A DNA stretch of 64,000 nt, from the NCBI RefSeq assembly GCF_003148745.1, contig NZ_QGGU01000003.1, forward strand, positions 248,001 to 312,000, in the 5' to 3' direction. Shown piece by piece: positions 1-9,751 of this stretch; the stretch's first letter is position 1; each line of letters starts with the position of its first letter. The notes below the pieces were generated by a model, which worked only from the letters and a program-made list of their open reading frames with translations, made no database searches and had not been told where the DNA came from. This DNA is from Pleionea mediterranea. GTDB lineage: Bacteria > Pseudomonadota > Gammaproteobacteria > Enterobacterales > Kangiellaceae. Position numbers and translations under genes: made by a program.

Positions 1-243
1 CGATAACAAGCTGCCAAGTGCACCAAATAAAATCCAGTTAAACGAAGTGCCTGCTATTGTGATTAAATAATAGGACTTTCTGTGTTTGGCTAATTTTAAA
101 CCAAGCCACATTAAGCCAAAACTGCATCCAATATAAGCAGCTATACCGGTGCACCAGGCCAGTACACTTTGTGGCCACCCTATAGCGTAGGCCAGCACCA
201 GAGAGATCTGCATGACAATAAGAGCCCAATAATTCCGTCTCAT
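1..243 (-). CDS. Membrane protein, partial (C-terminus beyond window edge)
   Basis: The minus strand is open from an ATG at 243 to the window edge, giving the first 81 residues (begins MRRNYWALIV). The visible part has three hydrophobic stretches, at about residues 5-25, 28-48 and 58-80, separated by short polar turns (for example KLAKHRKSYY). It is therefore a small integral inner-membrane protein. I do not recognise the family. The start is followed at once by a hydrophobic segment, and an AGAGG lies about 13 bases upstream. An overlapping minus-strand frame at 38-328 is longer on paper but has no membrane pattern, and I take it as a shadow. Confidence 0.55.
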   Translation of the reverse strand, partial: MRRNYWALIVMQISLVLAYAIGWPQSVLAWCTGIAAYIGCSFGLMWLGLKLAKHRKSYYLITIAGTSFNWILFGALGSLLS

Positions 244-591
244 AATTATTTCTATTGCCTCTATTCCTGAAAATAAACTGCTTCCGTAAACCATTCAACG
301 CATCAGCCTGCAACTGGATGACACTCAAAACCGATATTCGTCCATTAAATATTGGTTAAGTAAATGATTGCTTTCAAACTATACAACTTGGGATTGTAGC
401 AAAAAGGGTTAGTATTAGTAACAACCTGTTAGAAAATCTCTAAACTAAATATAATAAGTAATATATCAGTAGCGAAGAATATTTAAAGCATTAAAAAAAC
501 GCCAGCTCATAACTGAACTGGCGCCTGCTTCATAACAACCGAAAAAACACTCTATGTTCAATATTTAAAGCCAATCCTTTTTACCTATATA
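244..591. other. AT-rich intergenic region
   Basis: About 350 bases between the start of the partial membrane protein and the 3' end of fadJ. It contains the fadJ terminator at 493-523 and otherwise AT-rich sequence, which presumably includes the promoter of the leftward gene. I see no credible small ORF or RNA gene here. Confidence 0.5.
493..523 (-). terminator. Rho-independent terminator after fadJ
   Basis: Reading the minus strand, a 10-bp stem (CGCCAG core, GTTA loop) at 523-500 is followed directly by seven T residues at 499-493. It lies about 70 bases beyond the fadJ stop codon and is the natural end of the fadIJ transcript. Confidence 0.85.
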
Positions 592-2769
592 TCACTCATA
601 AAAAGATTTTTCTTGCTCACTCATTCTGGTCAAGATTTCTGCGGGTTTAAACCGTTCACCTTCCTGCTTTTCGTAAAAAGACAAACGTTCAACAATGGTT
701 TGAATGCCGCGTGCGTCCATATAACGAAATGGCCCTCCTTCAAAAGGTGGAAAACCGATACCGAATATGGCACCAATGTCACCATCCCGGGCACTACGAA
801 TAATGCCTTCATCCAGACAGCGTGCGGCTTCGTTCACCATCATCAATAAACACCGCTCAACAATTTCATCCGCCTTGACAGAATGATCCCGGGTAATCCC
901 CAGCAGTTGATAAATTGACTCATCAACCTCTCGTTTGCCTTTACTGTCATCGTCGTAACGGTAAAAACCTTTACCGTTTTTACGGCCTTTGCGATCATCC
1001 TCTTTCAATTTATCGAACATCGCAGGTGGCTCCATGCGCTCTCCAAACGCATCCTGTAAAATAGGAGCTACTTTGGTCGCAACATCAATTCCTACTTCAT
1101 CCAGCAGCGTCATGGCGCCTACAGGGAAACCAGCTTGAACCAGAGCCTTATCGATGGTATCGATGGGAACACCTTTGGCAACCATACGACCCGCTTCGTT
1201 CATATAAGGCGCTAAAATACGATTCACATAAAACCCTGCGCCATCGTTCACTACAATAACCGTTTTGCCCTGCTCCTTACCAAAAGCAACACATTGGGCG
1301 ATTACTTCGTCTGAAGTTTTCTCCGTCTTAATAATTTCCAGCAATGGCATTTTTTCCACTGGTGAAAAATAGTGCAAACCGATCACTTGCTCCGGTCGTT
1401 TACTGGCTTTGGCTATATCAGCAATAGGAATGGACGATGTATTGGTGGCAAATACTGTGTCTGAATCGCAATGTTGCTCTACATCCTTAATCATCTGGTG
1501 TTTTAACGACAGATCTTCGAATACTGCTTCGATCACCAGATCAACCTGCTTAAATCCTTTGTAATCGGTTCCGCCTGTGAGTCGAGATTGCACTTTCATA
1601 GCTTCAATTTTTGAGTACTGCTTGCGCTTCATTTTTTTCTTGATAAGCGACCAGCTGTATTTCAGAGCATTATTCACACCATCGGTGGATACATCTTTCA
1701 GACGAACCTGTTTACCGGCTTTATCAATCGACACATAGGCAATTCCGGCGCCCATTAAGCCACCGCCTAAAACACCAACGCGTTTCACCGGTTTTGGCTC
1801 AACGTCTGACTCAACCCCTTTATCTTTTTTAAGCTCGGTAGTGGCAAAGAAGATGTTCATTAATTGACGGGCAACCGGTGTTACCACCAGTTCACCAAAA
1901 TAACGCGCTTCTATCTCAAGGCCTTTTTCAAAACCATGCTCCATACCCATTTCAATACATTCAATGATTTTAAAAGGAGCCGGATAATTGCCTTTGGTTT
2001 TTCCTTTAACGGTTTTACGTGCCTTATCAAAAATAATTTTGCGTCCGAAGCTGTTGCTTTCCAGAGCCAGCTTTTGTGCTCCGGAGGCACTCATGGCTCC
2101 TTTCCAGCTTACGGAAGGCTCGTCACTCGATTTACGCCAATGGCCAGCTTTAGCCATATTCAATACGCGTTTTTCCGCCGCTAACTGTAAGTTCGCCACG
2201 GGAACCACTTCATCCACCAGTCCGGCTTTTTGAGCCCGTTTAGCATTCAACTGTTTACCGGTTAGCATTAAATCTAACGCGGTGGCAATTCCGGTTAACC
2301 GCGGCATACGCTGAGTACCGCCACTGCCGGGTAACACACCTAACTGAACTTCTGGTAATCCTAATTTAGTTTTAGAACTGTCGGTGCAAACCCGTTGATG
2401 ACAAGCCATTGCCAGCTCAAGACCGCCACCGAGGCAACTTCCATTGATGGCCGCAACACTTGGGATATTCAACTTTTCTAGCCGGTTAAAAATGGCTTGC
2501 CCCTGCTTAGCCAAATCTTCTGCATCACTTGCTTCATTAATATCACTTAGCATGGAGATATCTGCGCCGGCAACGAAACTACTGGCTTTGCCACTGATTA
2601 ACACCAGGCCTTTAACGTCAAGTTGTTCCAGGCTGTTTAGCAAATCATTGATTTCTGCAACAAACTCTTTTTTCAAAGTGTTTTGTGACTCACCCGGAAC
2701 ATCAATAGTAATAACACCGACACCATTGTCTTTCAGCTCAAATTGAAACGCACTTTTTGAGTGACTCAT
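592..2769 (-). CDS. fadJ: Fatty acid oxidation complex subunit alpha FadJ
   Basis: Multifunctional 725-residue beta-oxidation protein. The N-terminal enoyl-CoA hydratase/isomerase domain (about 1-190) has the oxyanion/active-site segments GGGLELA (Glu118) and LPEVQLGVLPGSGG (Glu140). The 3-hydroxyacyl-CoA dehydrogenase half has the Rossmann signature VGVLGGGLMGAG at about 331-342 and the catalytic-His segment GLHYFSP (His466), followed by the C-terminal HADH repeats. Length matches the FadJ/FadB family. The order fadI-fadJ and the FadI-type partner favour FadJ over FadB. Its ATG overlaps the fadI stop (TAATG), indicating translational coupling. A strong terminator follows. Confidence 0.95.
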   Translation of the reverse strand: MSHSKSAFQFELKDNGVGVITIDVPGESQNTLKKEFVAEINDLLNSLEQLDVKGLVLISGKASSFVAGADISMLSDINEASDAEDLAKQGQAIFNRLEKLNIPSVAAINGSCLGGGLELAMACHQRVCTDSSKTKLGLPEVQLGVLPGSGGTQRMPRLTGIATALDLMLTGKQLNAKRAQKAGLVDEVVPVANLQLAAEKRVLNMAKAGHWRKSSDEPSVSWKGAMSASGAQKLALESNSFGRKIIFDKARKTVKGKTKGNYPAPFKIIECIEMGMEHGFEKGLEIEARYFGELVVTPVARQLMNIFFATTELKKDKGVESDVEPKPVKRVGVLGGGLMGAGIAYVSIDKAGKQVRLKDVSTDGVNNALKYSWSLIKKKMKRKQYSKIEAMKVQSRLTGGTDYKGFKQVDLVIEAVFEDLSLKHQMIKDVEQHCDSDTVFATNTSSIPIADIAKASKRPEQVIGLHYFSPVEKMPLLEIIKTEKTSDEVIAQCVAFGKEQGKTVIVVNDGAGFYVNRILAPYMNEAGRMVAKGVPIDTIDKALVQAGFPVGAMTLLDEVGIDVATKVAPILQDAFGERMEPPAMFDKLKEDDRKGRKNGKGFYRYDDDSKGKREVDESIYQLLGITRDHSVKADEIVERCLLMMVNEAARCLDEGIIRSARDGDIGAIFGIGFPPFEGGPFRYMDARGIQTIVERLSFYEKQEGERFKPAEILTRMSEQEKSFYE

Positions 2770-4277
2770 TACTCAACCTCCAAAATCATTGATGCGCCAA
2801 GTCCACCAGCAGCGCAGGCCGTTGTCAGGGCAGTACCTCCGCCCCGGCGTTTTAATTCATGTAACATTTGCGAAATTAACCGCGCTCCGGTTGCCGCAAA
2901 TGGATGACCGTAAGCAAGACTGCCACCAAGCACATTAAACTTATCCATATCGATTTCGCCAATGGCTGAACTGCGGTTTAGTTTTTCTTTTGCAAATGAT
3001 TTTGAAGCAAAAGCCTTCACATTACACAGGGTTTGCGCCGCAAACGCTTCGTGCATTTCCACCAGATCAAGATCCTTTAATGTCATTCCGGCCCGATCAA
3101 GTGCAATGGGTGTGGCATATGAGGGCCCCATCAACATATCGCGGGTAGCATCGGAAGCTGAAAACGCATAACTTTTTACAAAGCCAAGAATCTCATAGCC
3201 CAGCTCTTTTGCTCGCGATTCACTCATCATCAGTAGTGCAGCCGCCCCATCGGTTAATGGTGTGCTGTTTGCCGCGGTTAATGTGCCATGTTTGCGATCA
3301 AAACAAGGTCTTAGTTTGGCATAACTTTCCAGTTGTGAGTCAAAACGAACGTTATTATCCACTCTGAATGATTCTTTGTAAGGCGGAACAAACGCCGTCA
3401 TAACCTCATTGTCTAACTTGCCCTCTTCCCAGGCTTTAGCGGCGAGTGAGTGTGAGCGATGTGCCAGCTCATCCTGTTCCTGTCGGCTAATACCATGATC
3501 ACGCGCCATCTGTTCGGCGTTCTGCCCCATGGTCAGGCCTGTAGAGTATTCTTTAACGGCAGGCGGCACCGGAACCAGATCACCGGGACGAATTTTGGCG
3601 ATCAACTTTAGTCGTTGGCTCAAACTTTTAGCTTTGCTCAAATCCATCAATATTTGTGACAGTTTTTGCGATACGCCAATTGGCACAACCGACGATGAAT
3701 CGGCACCACCGGCAATGCCGACGGTTACGGTACCGGCAAGAATCGACTCCGCCACACTCGCCGCAGACTGAAAACTGGTTGCGCATGCGCGCGATACCGA
3801 ATAGGCATCCGTAGAGACGTTCATTTCGGTGCCCAAGACAATTTCACGGGCGATATTTGGCGCATCTGGCATTGCCAGCACCTGGCCAAAAACCACCTGC
3901 TCCACAAGCTCGGAAGGAATTTCTGTTTGCGCCATCAACTCATTCACAACCAATTTGCCCAAATCAACCGCATTCATACCCCGGTAATTGGTCAACTGGC
4001 GCGCAAATGGCGTTCTTAAACCCGCAACAATAGCGACTCTGTCTTTACCCTGAGTCACTTTACGCGCTTTTTTGGTGGCTTTTGCTTTCGCGTTGGCTTT
4101 TGGACGAGCCTTGGTTTCAGACGTTTTGCCCTTGGAAGTACTGGCTTTTGGCTTATCTTTGTTAGCCTCAGGTTTATCACTGGCCGTGCTTTCTGGGGCT
4201 TGTTCGCCGGATTGGTCAGACTTTTCTTTAGAAGCCGATTCCTGAGCTGAGCTCACATTATTTTGTTCAGATGACAT
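2769..4277 (-). CDS. fadI: Acetyl-CoA acyltransferase FadI with long charged N-terminal extension
   Basis: Beta subunit of the fatty acid oxidation complex: 3-ketoacyl-CoA thiolase. The nucleophile is Cys165 in SRACATSFQ, and near the C-terminus are GHPFAATGA (catalytic His) and [10 protein letters not shown] (second Cys). I chose the ATG at 4277 (begins [10 protein letters not shown], 502 residues); a longer frame opens with TTG at 4322 and has no better ribosome site. FadI is normally about 435 residues. Here the thiolase fold starts only near residue 79 ([15 protein letters not shown]), after roughly 78 residues of Glu/Ser/Pro and then Lys/Ala-rich low-complexity sequence. fadJ follows with a one-base overlap. 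Confidence 0.95.
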   Translation of the reverse strand: MSSEQNNVSSAQESASKEKSDQSGEQAPESTASDKPEANKDKPKASTSKGKTSETKARPKANAKAKATKKARKVTQGKDRVAIVAGLRTPFARQLTNYRGMNAVDLGKLVVNELMAQTEIPSELVEQVVFGQVLAMPDAPNIAREIVLGTEMNVSTDAYSVSRACATSFQSAASVAESILAGTVTVGIAGGADSSSVVPIGVSQKLSQILMDLSKAKSLSQRLKLIAKIRPGDLVPVPPAVKEYSTGLTMGQNAEQMARDHGISRQEQDELAHRSHSLAAKAWEEGKLDNEVMTAFVPPYKESFRVDNNVRFDSQLESYAKLRPCFDRKHGTLTAANSTPLTDGAAALLMMSESRAKELGYEILGFVKSYAFSASDATRDMLMGPSYATPIALDRAGMTLKDLDLVEMHEAFAAQTLCNVKAFASKSFAKEKLNRSSAIGEIDMDKFNVLGGSLAYGHPFAATGARLISQMLHELKRRGGGTALTTACAAGGLGASMILEVE

Positions 4278-4448
4278 AACTAAAGTCCAAGTATTAATTT
4301 TTAGTAGATAGAGTTTAGACAATACTTTAAATCATCACCATTTTCAAACAAGTGTTTTAAATAGCTGTTTTGATTAGCCCGATTGCTGCACCAATGTTGT
4401 AAATTGTTGCAAATTAGACACTAACCTTTTGAAAAAAACTGGAATTTT

Positions 4449-5474
4449 ATGGTTCAATCCGATACAAATGACAACCCTCCTAATACGGTACAAATAAACG
4501 GTCGAGCTATGGATGTTAAAGACGCGATTCAACAATTAAAGTCATTTTTGCAACAACGCATCATTGGACAAGAAGATCTCATTGAAAAAATTCTCGTTGC
4601 TCTATTGGCTGACGGTCACCTGTTAGTAGAAGGCGCACCGGGTCTAGCAAAAACACGGGCGATCAAAGAATTGGCCCGAGGCGTCGAAGGTGACTTTCAC
4701 CGAATACAGTTTACGCCCGATCTTCTGCCCGCTGATTTAACTGGAACCGATATTTTTAGACCACAAAACGGTACCTTTGAGTTTCAAAAAGGGCCTATTT
4801 TTCATAATCTTATTCTGGCGGATGAAATTAACCGTGCACCGGCTAAAGTTCAGTCCGCTCTGCTAGAAGCCATGGCAGAAAGACAAATCACCGTTGGCGC
4901 GAAAAGTTATCCGTTACCAGCGCTGTTTATGGTTATGGCCACACAAAACCCGATTGAGCAAGAAGGCACCTACCCTTTGCCTGAAGCACAACTGGATCGA
5001 TTCTTAATGCATGTGGTTGTGGGTTACCCCAAAGCAGACGCCGAGGCAAAAATACTGCGCCTTTCGCGTGCCGAATCACACCACAGTGCACACCTTGAAG
5101 AACCGTCGGCCGAATTGACCGAAGCGGCATTGTTTGAAGCTCGGGATCAGGTTCTTGATATCTACATGGCGGATGAAGTCGAGCAATATATTGTTCAACT
5201 GGTTATGGCGACACGCCGCCCGGCGGATTTTGATGAACAACTTGCCCGATGGATAGACTTTGGCGCCAGCCCAAGAGCCACCATTGCGCTGGATCGCTGT
5301 GCCAGAGCCATTACCTGGCTACAGAATAATGAATTTGTAACCCCGGACAGTGTTCAAAGCATTGCTCACGAAGTGCTTCGTCACCGGGTGCTGTTGAGTT
5401 ATGAAGCCGAAGCCGAAGGCATAACGCCGGATAATGTGATCGATCGTTTATTAAAAGTTGTTCCTGTTGCTTAA
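4449..5474 (+). CDS. MoxR family AAA+ ATPase
   Basis: 341-residue MoxR-type AAA+ chaperone, first gene of a MoxR-Bat operon. Walker A is GAPGLAKT (62-69), Walker B LILADEIN (121-128), and the sensor region has ATQNPIEQEGTYPLPEAQLDRF, the usual MoxR signature. Proteins of this family are thought to help mature or load metal ions into the VWA proteins encoded beside them; the exact client here is unknown. The next gene starts 18 bases later. The start ATG lies 171 bases from the divergent fadI start, so the shared interval should hold both promoters. Confidence 0.93.
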   Translation: MVQSDTNDNPPNTVQINGRAMDVKDAIQQLKSFLQQRIIGQEDLIEKILVALLADGHLLVEGAPGLAKTRAIKELARGVEGDFHRIQFTPDLLPADLTGTDIFRPQNGTFEFQKGPIFHNLILADEINRAPAKVQSALLEAMAERQITVGAKSYPLPALFMVMATQNPIEQEGTYPLPEAQLDRFLMHVVVGYPKADAEAKILRLSRAESHHSAHLEEPSAELTEAALFEARDQVLDIYMADEVEQYIVQLVMATRRPADFDEQLARWIDFGASPRATIALDRCARAITWLQNNEFVTPDSVQSIAHEVLRHRVLLSYEAEAEGITPDNVIDRLLKVVPVA

Positions 5475-5492
5475 TCTATTGAGCCCACGCTT

Positions 5493-6497
5493 ATGAGTAA
5501 TTGGCGTCACAATAACCCTGGCCGAGCCCACTCAATACCGACCCACGAAGTTGGCATTGAGTTGTCGCTCAGTGAAATGCTGGAATGTAAAAAACAGGCT
5601 GATGCGATGGAGCTTCCCACGCAGCAGCACGTAAAAACGCATTTACTCGGCGGGTTTATTTCTCACTTCAAAGGCCGCGGTATGGACTTTGACGAAGCCC
5701 GGCCTTACCAGATGGGTGATGACATTCGCTCTATAGACTGGCGTGTTACGGCTCGCACTGGCGAAGCGCATACCAAAATTTATCGGGAAGAACGTGAACG
5801 CCCCATATTTGTCATTCTGGATCAATCCGCCGGCATGATGTTTGGTTCCCGACGACAATTTAAAAGTGTGCAAGCGGCAAAAATTGCAGCGACTATAATG
5901 TGGAAAACATTAAGTGACGGAAATCGCTTTGGTGCACTATTGTTTGATGAATTCAATCATTTTGAGCATAAACCAGCGACCACACGAAAAAACTGTTTAC
6001 GAGTGCTGAACCAAATTGTTGATAACCACAACACCCAGATCAATCGTCTTTATCGCTCGAATACTTACACGATTCCTGAAAACTTTGCTCTGGAAAAAAC
6101 CTTATCCCGCACACGCCATCTGGCACGCCCGGGCAGCCTGATATTTATCGTCAGTGATTTTCAGCAATACAATGATAACTGTGAAAACCACCTGATGCGT
6201 TTAAGTCAGCACAATGAAGTTAATTTAATTCAACTTTACGATCCTCTGGAACAAGAACTGCCTCCTTCGGGTCAATACACCATCACCAATGGTCTTGAGC
6301 GTGCCAGCATAAATACACAATCCAGGGCATTACGGCAAAGTTATCAACATCATTTTGATCAACGAAATCAACAATTAAAAGAGTTATGTTTAAAGCACCG
6401 CATGCGATGGAACTTGCTCAGCGCAGATGATGATTTGACTCAACGACTAACCGCAGCCACAGCAAACAAACGAGCGGCAATGGGAGGTGCAACATGA
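5493..6497 (+). CDS. DUF58 domain-containing protein
   Basis: 334-residue cytoplasmic protein of the DUF58 family. The conserved region RGMDFDEARPYQMGDDIRSID (about 63-83) is followed by WR, then by a VWA-like segment (FVILDQSAGMMFG). In this second domain the canonical DxSxS metal site is replaced by DQSAG. It overlaps the next gene by four bases (ATGA), so the pair is translationally coupled. DUF58 proteins are constant partners of MoxR ATPases and Bat proteins; their biochemical role is not settled. Confidence 0.9.
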   Translation: MSNWRHNNPGRAHSIPTHEVGIELSLSEMLECKKQADAMELPTQQHVKTHLLGGFISHFKGRGMDFDEARPYQMGDDIRSIDWRVTARTGEAHTKIYREERERPIFVILDQSAGMMFGSRRQFKSVQAAKIAATIMWKTLSDGNRFGALLFDEFNHFEHKPATTRKNCLRVLNQIVDNHNTQINRLYRSNTYTIPENFALEKTLSRTRHLARPGSLIFIVSDFQQYNDNCENHLMRLSQHNEVNLIQLYDPLEQELPPSGQYTITNGLERASINTQSRALRQSYQHHFDQRNQQLKELCLKHRMRWNLLSADDDLTQRLTAATANKRAAMGGAT

Positions 6498-7012
6498 ACG
6501 GTCAGGCTGCCCCCCAACAAGATCCATTATCACAACTTCGCGACATTCATACGCCCGATCCCATATCATGGTGGCCACTGGCACCGGGCTGGTGGATTTT
6601 AGCGGGATTGGTCATCATTGGGCTTGTGTTTTTGATCCGCTGGTTAATTAAACGAAAAAATCATCAAACCGCTGTTACACTGGCAAAATCAGAACTGCTG
6701 CCACTTAAAGAAAAACCGGCCAATAAACAAAATCTGGTGGATGCTCTGCATATTTATCGACGTGCCGCTTTAACACAGTTTGAGCAATCGCTGGTGGCTA
6801 CTGTATCACTACGGGAACTGTCCGAGTCACTAGCCGCTCAACACAATAAAACTCTCGCGCCTTCAACGATTGATTTACTTCATCACGCCCAATACGCGCC
6901 AAATATCAGCATCAATGAAAAACATTGGCGCCTGTTGATAGATGATATTCATCAGCTAATTTCACTGTTACCCAACAGTCAGTTGTCGCAACGGGAGCTA
7001 ACTAATGTTTGA
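6494..7012 (+). CDS. DUF4381 domain-containing membrane protein
   Basis: 172 residues. One transmembrane segment lies at about 30-50 (WWILAGLVIIGLVFLIRWLI), preceded by the family motif ISWWPLAPGWW and followed by a helical cytoplasmic domain. This is the small DUF4381 member usually found between DUF58 and the first VWA protein in MoxR-Bat operons. It overlaps DUF58 by 4 bases and the downstream VWA gene by 8 bases. The function is unknown; a scaffold role linking the cytoplasmic and membrane components is inference. Confidence 0.88.
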   Translation: MNGQAAPQQDPLSQLRDIHTPDPISWWPLAPGWWILAGLVIIGLVFLIRWLIKRKNHQTAVTLAKSELLPLKEKPANKQNLVDALHIYRRAALTQFEQSLVATVSLRELSESLAAQHNKTLAPSTIDLLHHAQYAPNISINEKHWRLLIDDIHQLISLLPNSQLSQRELTNV

Positions 7013-8024
7013 GTTCGCATGGCCCTACTTGCTGCTACTACTGCCTCTACCAATTCTGTTTTACTGGCTACAACCCAAAGCGGATGATCGTCAATCCACC
7101 GCACTTAGAACCAGTCTGTTTAATCGTTGGCAATCAATTGCGAATAAAACCACCGCTTCGACCAGCAAACAGTTGTGGCATTTGCTGGTCAGCGCCTTGA
7201 TTTGGACAGCTCTAATTATTTCCGTCGCTCGGCCACAGTGGGTTGGCGAACCTGTCGACTTGCCTGCATCAGGCCGAGACCTGATGGTCAGCATGGACAT
7301 TTCTGGCAGTATGGAAGCCCGGGATCTTAAACTCGATGGTCAACAAGCCACTCGTCTGGTAGTAGTGAAAAATATATTATCGGATTTTATAGAACAACGA
7401 GAAGGCGATCGCCTCGGATTGATTTTGTTTGGCGAGAACGCCTATTTACAAACACCGCTCACCTTCGATCTAAAAACCATCAGTCATATGTTAATGGAAA
7501 CCGAAATTGGACTGGCTGGCGCATCAAAAACAGCCATCGGGGATGGCATTGGCCTGGCGGTAAAACGATTAAAAGAAAGACCGGCGCAAAACCGGGTACT
7601 TATTTTATTAACCGATGGCCAAAATAATGCAGGAGCACTGGAGCCCATTGAAGCGGCCAAGCTGGCAAAGCATGCCGGAATTAAAATTTATACCATTGGT
7701 GTCGGTGCCGATGAAATGATTCTTAATGACGCTCTGTTCGGTCCGCGTAAAGTTAATCCATCAGAAGAGCTGGATGAAGAAACTCTCACCCACATTGCCA
7801 AACTAACAGGCGGTCGATATTTTAGAGCAAGAGATGAGCAAGAGTTAAAACAAATCTACACCGAACTCAATAAACTGGAACCAGTAGAAGAAGATGGCAA
7901 TATTTATCGTCCAATTAAAGAGCTGTATTATATTCCTCTGGCAATGGCACTGTTGATTTACTTTCTGTTTTACATAACAGCTTTAATCATTCAGCGTCTG
8001 CCTTTGCGAGGTGGTGTGCAATGA
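7005..8024 (+). CDS. VWA domain-containing protein, BatA-like
   Basis: 339-residue inner-membrane protein with an N-terminal BatA-type anchor (hydrophobic about 6-22 and 60-75), a von Willebrand A domain and a C-terminal transmembrane segment near 305-330. The metal-ion-dependent adhesion site is intact: DISGS (Asp98, Ser100, Ser102), followed by the downstream Thr/Asp elements (LTDGQNN). Such proteins are proposed to scaffold periplasmic assemblies and affect envelope or stress fitness. Its end overlaps the next VWA gene by four bases. Confidence 0.92.
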   Translation: MFEFAWPYLLLLLPLPILFYWLQPKADDRQSTALRTSLFNRWQSIANKTTASTSKQLWHLLVSALIWTALIISVARPQWVGEPVDLPASGRDLMVSMDISGSMEARDLKLDGQQATRLVVVKNILSDFIEQREGDRLGLILFGENAYLQTPLTFDLKTISHMLMETEIGLAGASKTAIGDGIGLAVKRLKERPAQNRVLILLTDGQNNAGALEPIEAAKLAKHAGIKIYTIGVGADEMILNDALFGPRKVNPSEELDEETLTHIAKLTGGRYFRARDEQELKQIYTELNKLEPVEEDGNIYRPIKELYYIPLAMALLIYFLFYITALIIQRLPLRGGVQ

Positions 8025-9751
8025 GTGATTTAACCTTAAACGATTTACTCTCCAACTTTATGTTTATTCGGCCCGAAGCTTTATGGTTGCTGATACTTGT
8101 CATTCCCGTTGCTGTTTTAAGCTGGAAAACATTGAAAAACCAGGGACAGTGGCAAAAGTCGATTGATCCACATCTGCTTAAATTTTTATTATTGCAAGGA
8201 GAATCCAGTCGCAGTTGGTGGCCGTTAATTATATTATTGCTGACATTAATCACGGCAATATTAGCCTTTGCTGGCCCCAGCTTCGAAAAAAAATCCGTAC
8301 CGGTTTATCGCACAGGTGATGCAAGAGTTATTATTCTCGACTTATCCTTATCCATGGATGCGGTAGACATTAAACCGAGCCGACTTACTCGTGCAAAACA
8401 TAAGCTGACCGATATACTAACAGCAAGTAAAGAAGGTGAAACCGCATTAATTGTTTATGCAGGCGATGCGTTTATTATTAGCCCGCTCACCAGCGACGCC
8501 AACACCATAAAAACCATGGTTCCGGTTTTAAATACCGGGATCATGCCGGTATTGGGCAGCGAACCTTATAAGGCTTTTGAAAAAGCCAAGCAATTACTGA
8601 TTAATTCTGGCAAACAAACCGGTCAAATAATCTGGCTCACCGACGGTATGAGTGATGTTGATGCGGAACTTATTTCCGACACGCTTAATGATACTCAGTA
8701 CACTCTTTCTATATTAACAATAGCAACGGATCAGGGCGCACCTATCCCACTGGGTAACGATAAAGGATTTTTAAAAGATTCTGCAGGCGATATTGTTATG
8801 CCCACATTGCGCATGAAACCTTTTCAGGATCTAGCTCAATCTCAACCAACGGTCATTACTGGCATAACCGCAGATAATCGTGATGTTGAAAAGTTAATGA
8901 CTGAAAGCCATCAACAACTGGATAAAAGTCAGGAGTCAAGCAGCGAGAAGGTCAGTGACCAACTTGATCAAGGATACTGGCTGTTATTTCCCCTGTTACC
9001 GCTATTGCTGCTAATGTTTAGAAAAAATGGTCGATTACCCGGAATCAGCTTAATGGTTTGCATTATAGTTATGCACCCAAACAGCCATGCTGGTATATGG
9101 GATGATCTCTGGTTAACCAAAAACCAACAGGCTGCAAAAGCTTACCAACAAAACAACAACGAGAAAGCGGCTGAACTGTTTGAAAATCAACAATGGAAAG
9201 CTGCTTCTCATTACAAATCTGGAAATTATGACAAGGCTGAAGAGTTGTATGCCAATAATCAATCGGCGACCGATCTCTATAATCGAGGTAATGCGCTGGC
9301 GCATCAAAAAAAATTCGATGAAGCTATCGGAGCTTATCAATCAGCTTTAGAACAACAACCCGACTTTGAAGATGCCAAGTTCAATAAAGAGCTGCTAGAA
9401 AAACTTAAACAGCAACAAGAACAGCAGCAAAACAATGACAATCAGAACGAGCAAGATAATCAGCAGCAACAAGAGCAGCAAAATAACGAACAACAACAGA
9501 AAAACGACCAGCAATCTGAGCAAGAACAGCAACAACAGCAATCACAAGAATCCGAACAAGAAGGCGAGCAACAAAAAAAGCAACAGGAAGTTGATCTGGA
9601 AGATAAACGTGATGAACAAGAAAAAGATCAGGCTCTGGAACAATGGCTTAGAAAAATTCCGGATGACCCTGGCGGCTTGTTAAGACGAAAAATGTATCGT
9701 GAATATAAAAAACGTGGACGAGAAAACCGATTTGTTAAAAAGGTCTGGTAA
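8021..9751 (+). CDS. VWA and TPR protein, fused BatB-BatC type
   Basis: 576 residues. After two N-terminal hydrophobic segments (about 20-36 and 66-84) comes a VWA domain with the metal site DLSLS (Asp107, Ser109, Ser111). A third membrane span lies near 325-335 and a fourth at about 345-360. Next are TPR-like repeats (about 370-450), a Gln/Glu/Asn-rich stretch of about 80 residues, and the conserved tail EQWLRKIPDDPGGLLRRK. In Bacteroides and Leptospira the VWA and TPR parts are separate genes (BatB and BatC); here they are one chain. The stop codon and next start share a base (TAATG). Confidence 0.9.
   Translation: MSDLTLNDLLSNFMFIRPEALWLLILVIPVAVLSWKTLKNQGQWQKSIDPHLLKFLLLQGESSRSWWPLIILLLTLITAILAFAGPSFEKKSVPVYRTGDARVIILDLSLSMDAVDIKPSRLTRAKHKLTDILTASKEGETALIVYAGDAFIISPLTSDANTIKTMVPVLNTGIMPVLGSEPYKAFEKAKQLLINSGKQTGQIIWLTDGMSDVDAELISDTLNDTQYTLSILTIATDQGAPIPLGNDKGFLKDSAGDIVMPTLRMKPFQDLAQSQPTVITGITADNRDVEKLMTESHQQLDKSQESSSEKVSDQLDQGYWLLFPLLPLLLLMFRKNGRLPGISLMVCIIVMHPNSHAGIWDDLWLTKNQQAAKAYQQNNNEKAAELFENQQWKAASHYKSGNYDKAEELYANNQSATDLYNRGNALAHQKKFDEAIGAYQSALEQQPDFEDAKFNKELLEKLKQQQEQQQNNDNQNEQDNQQQQEQQNNEQQQKNDQQSEQEQQQQQSQESEQEGEQQKKQQEVDLEDKRDEQEKDQALEQWLRKIPDDPGGLLRRKMYREYKKRGRENRFVKKVW

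Noticed and set aside
38-328. 96-residue minus-strand frame at the window start
   Set aside because: It overlaps, in another frame, the open membrane-protein frame 1-243 that has a convincing hydrophobic pattern; the 96-residue translation shows none.
9435-9683. 82-residue plus-strand ORF inside the BatB-BatC gene
   Set aside because: It is the +1 reading of the CAR-rich Gln tract, giving a Lys/Asn/Ser-rich nonsense protein.
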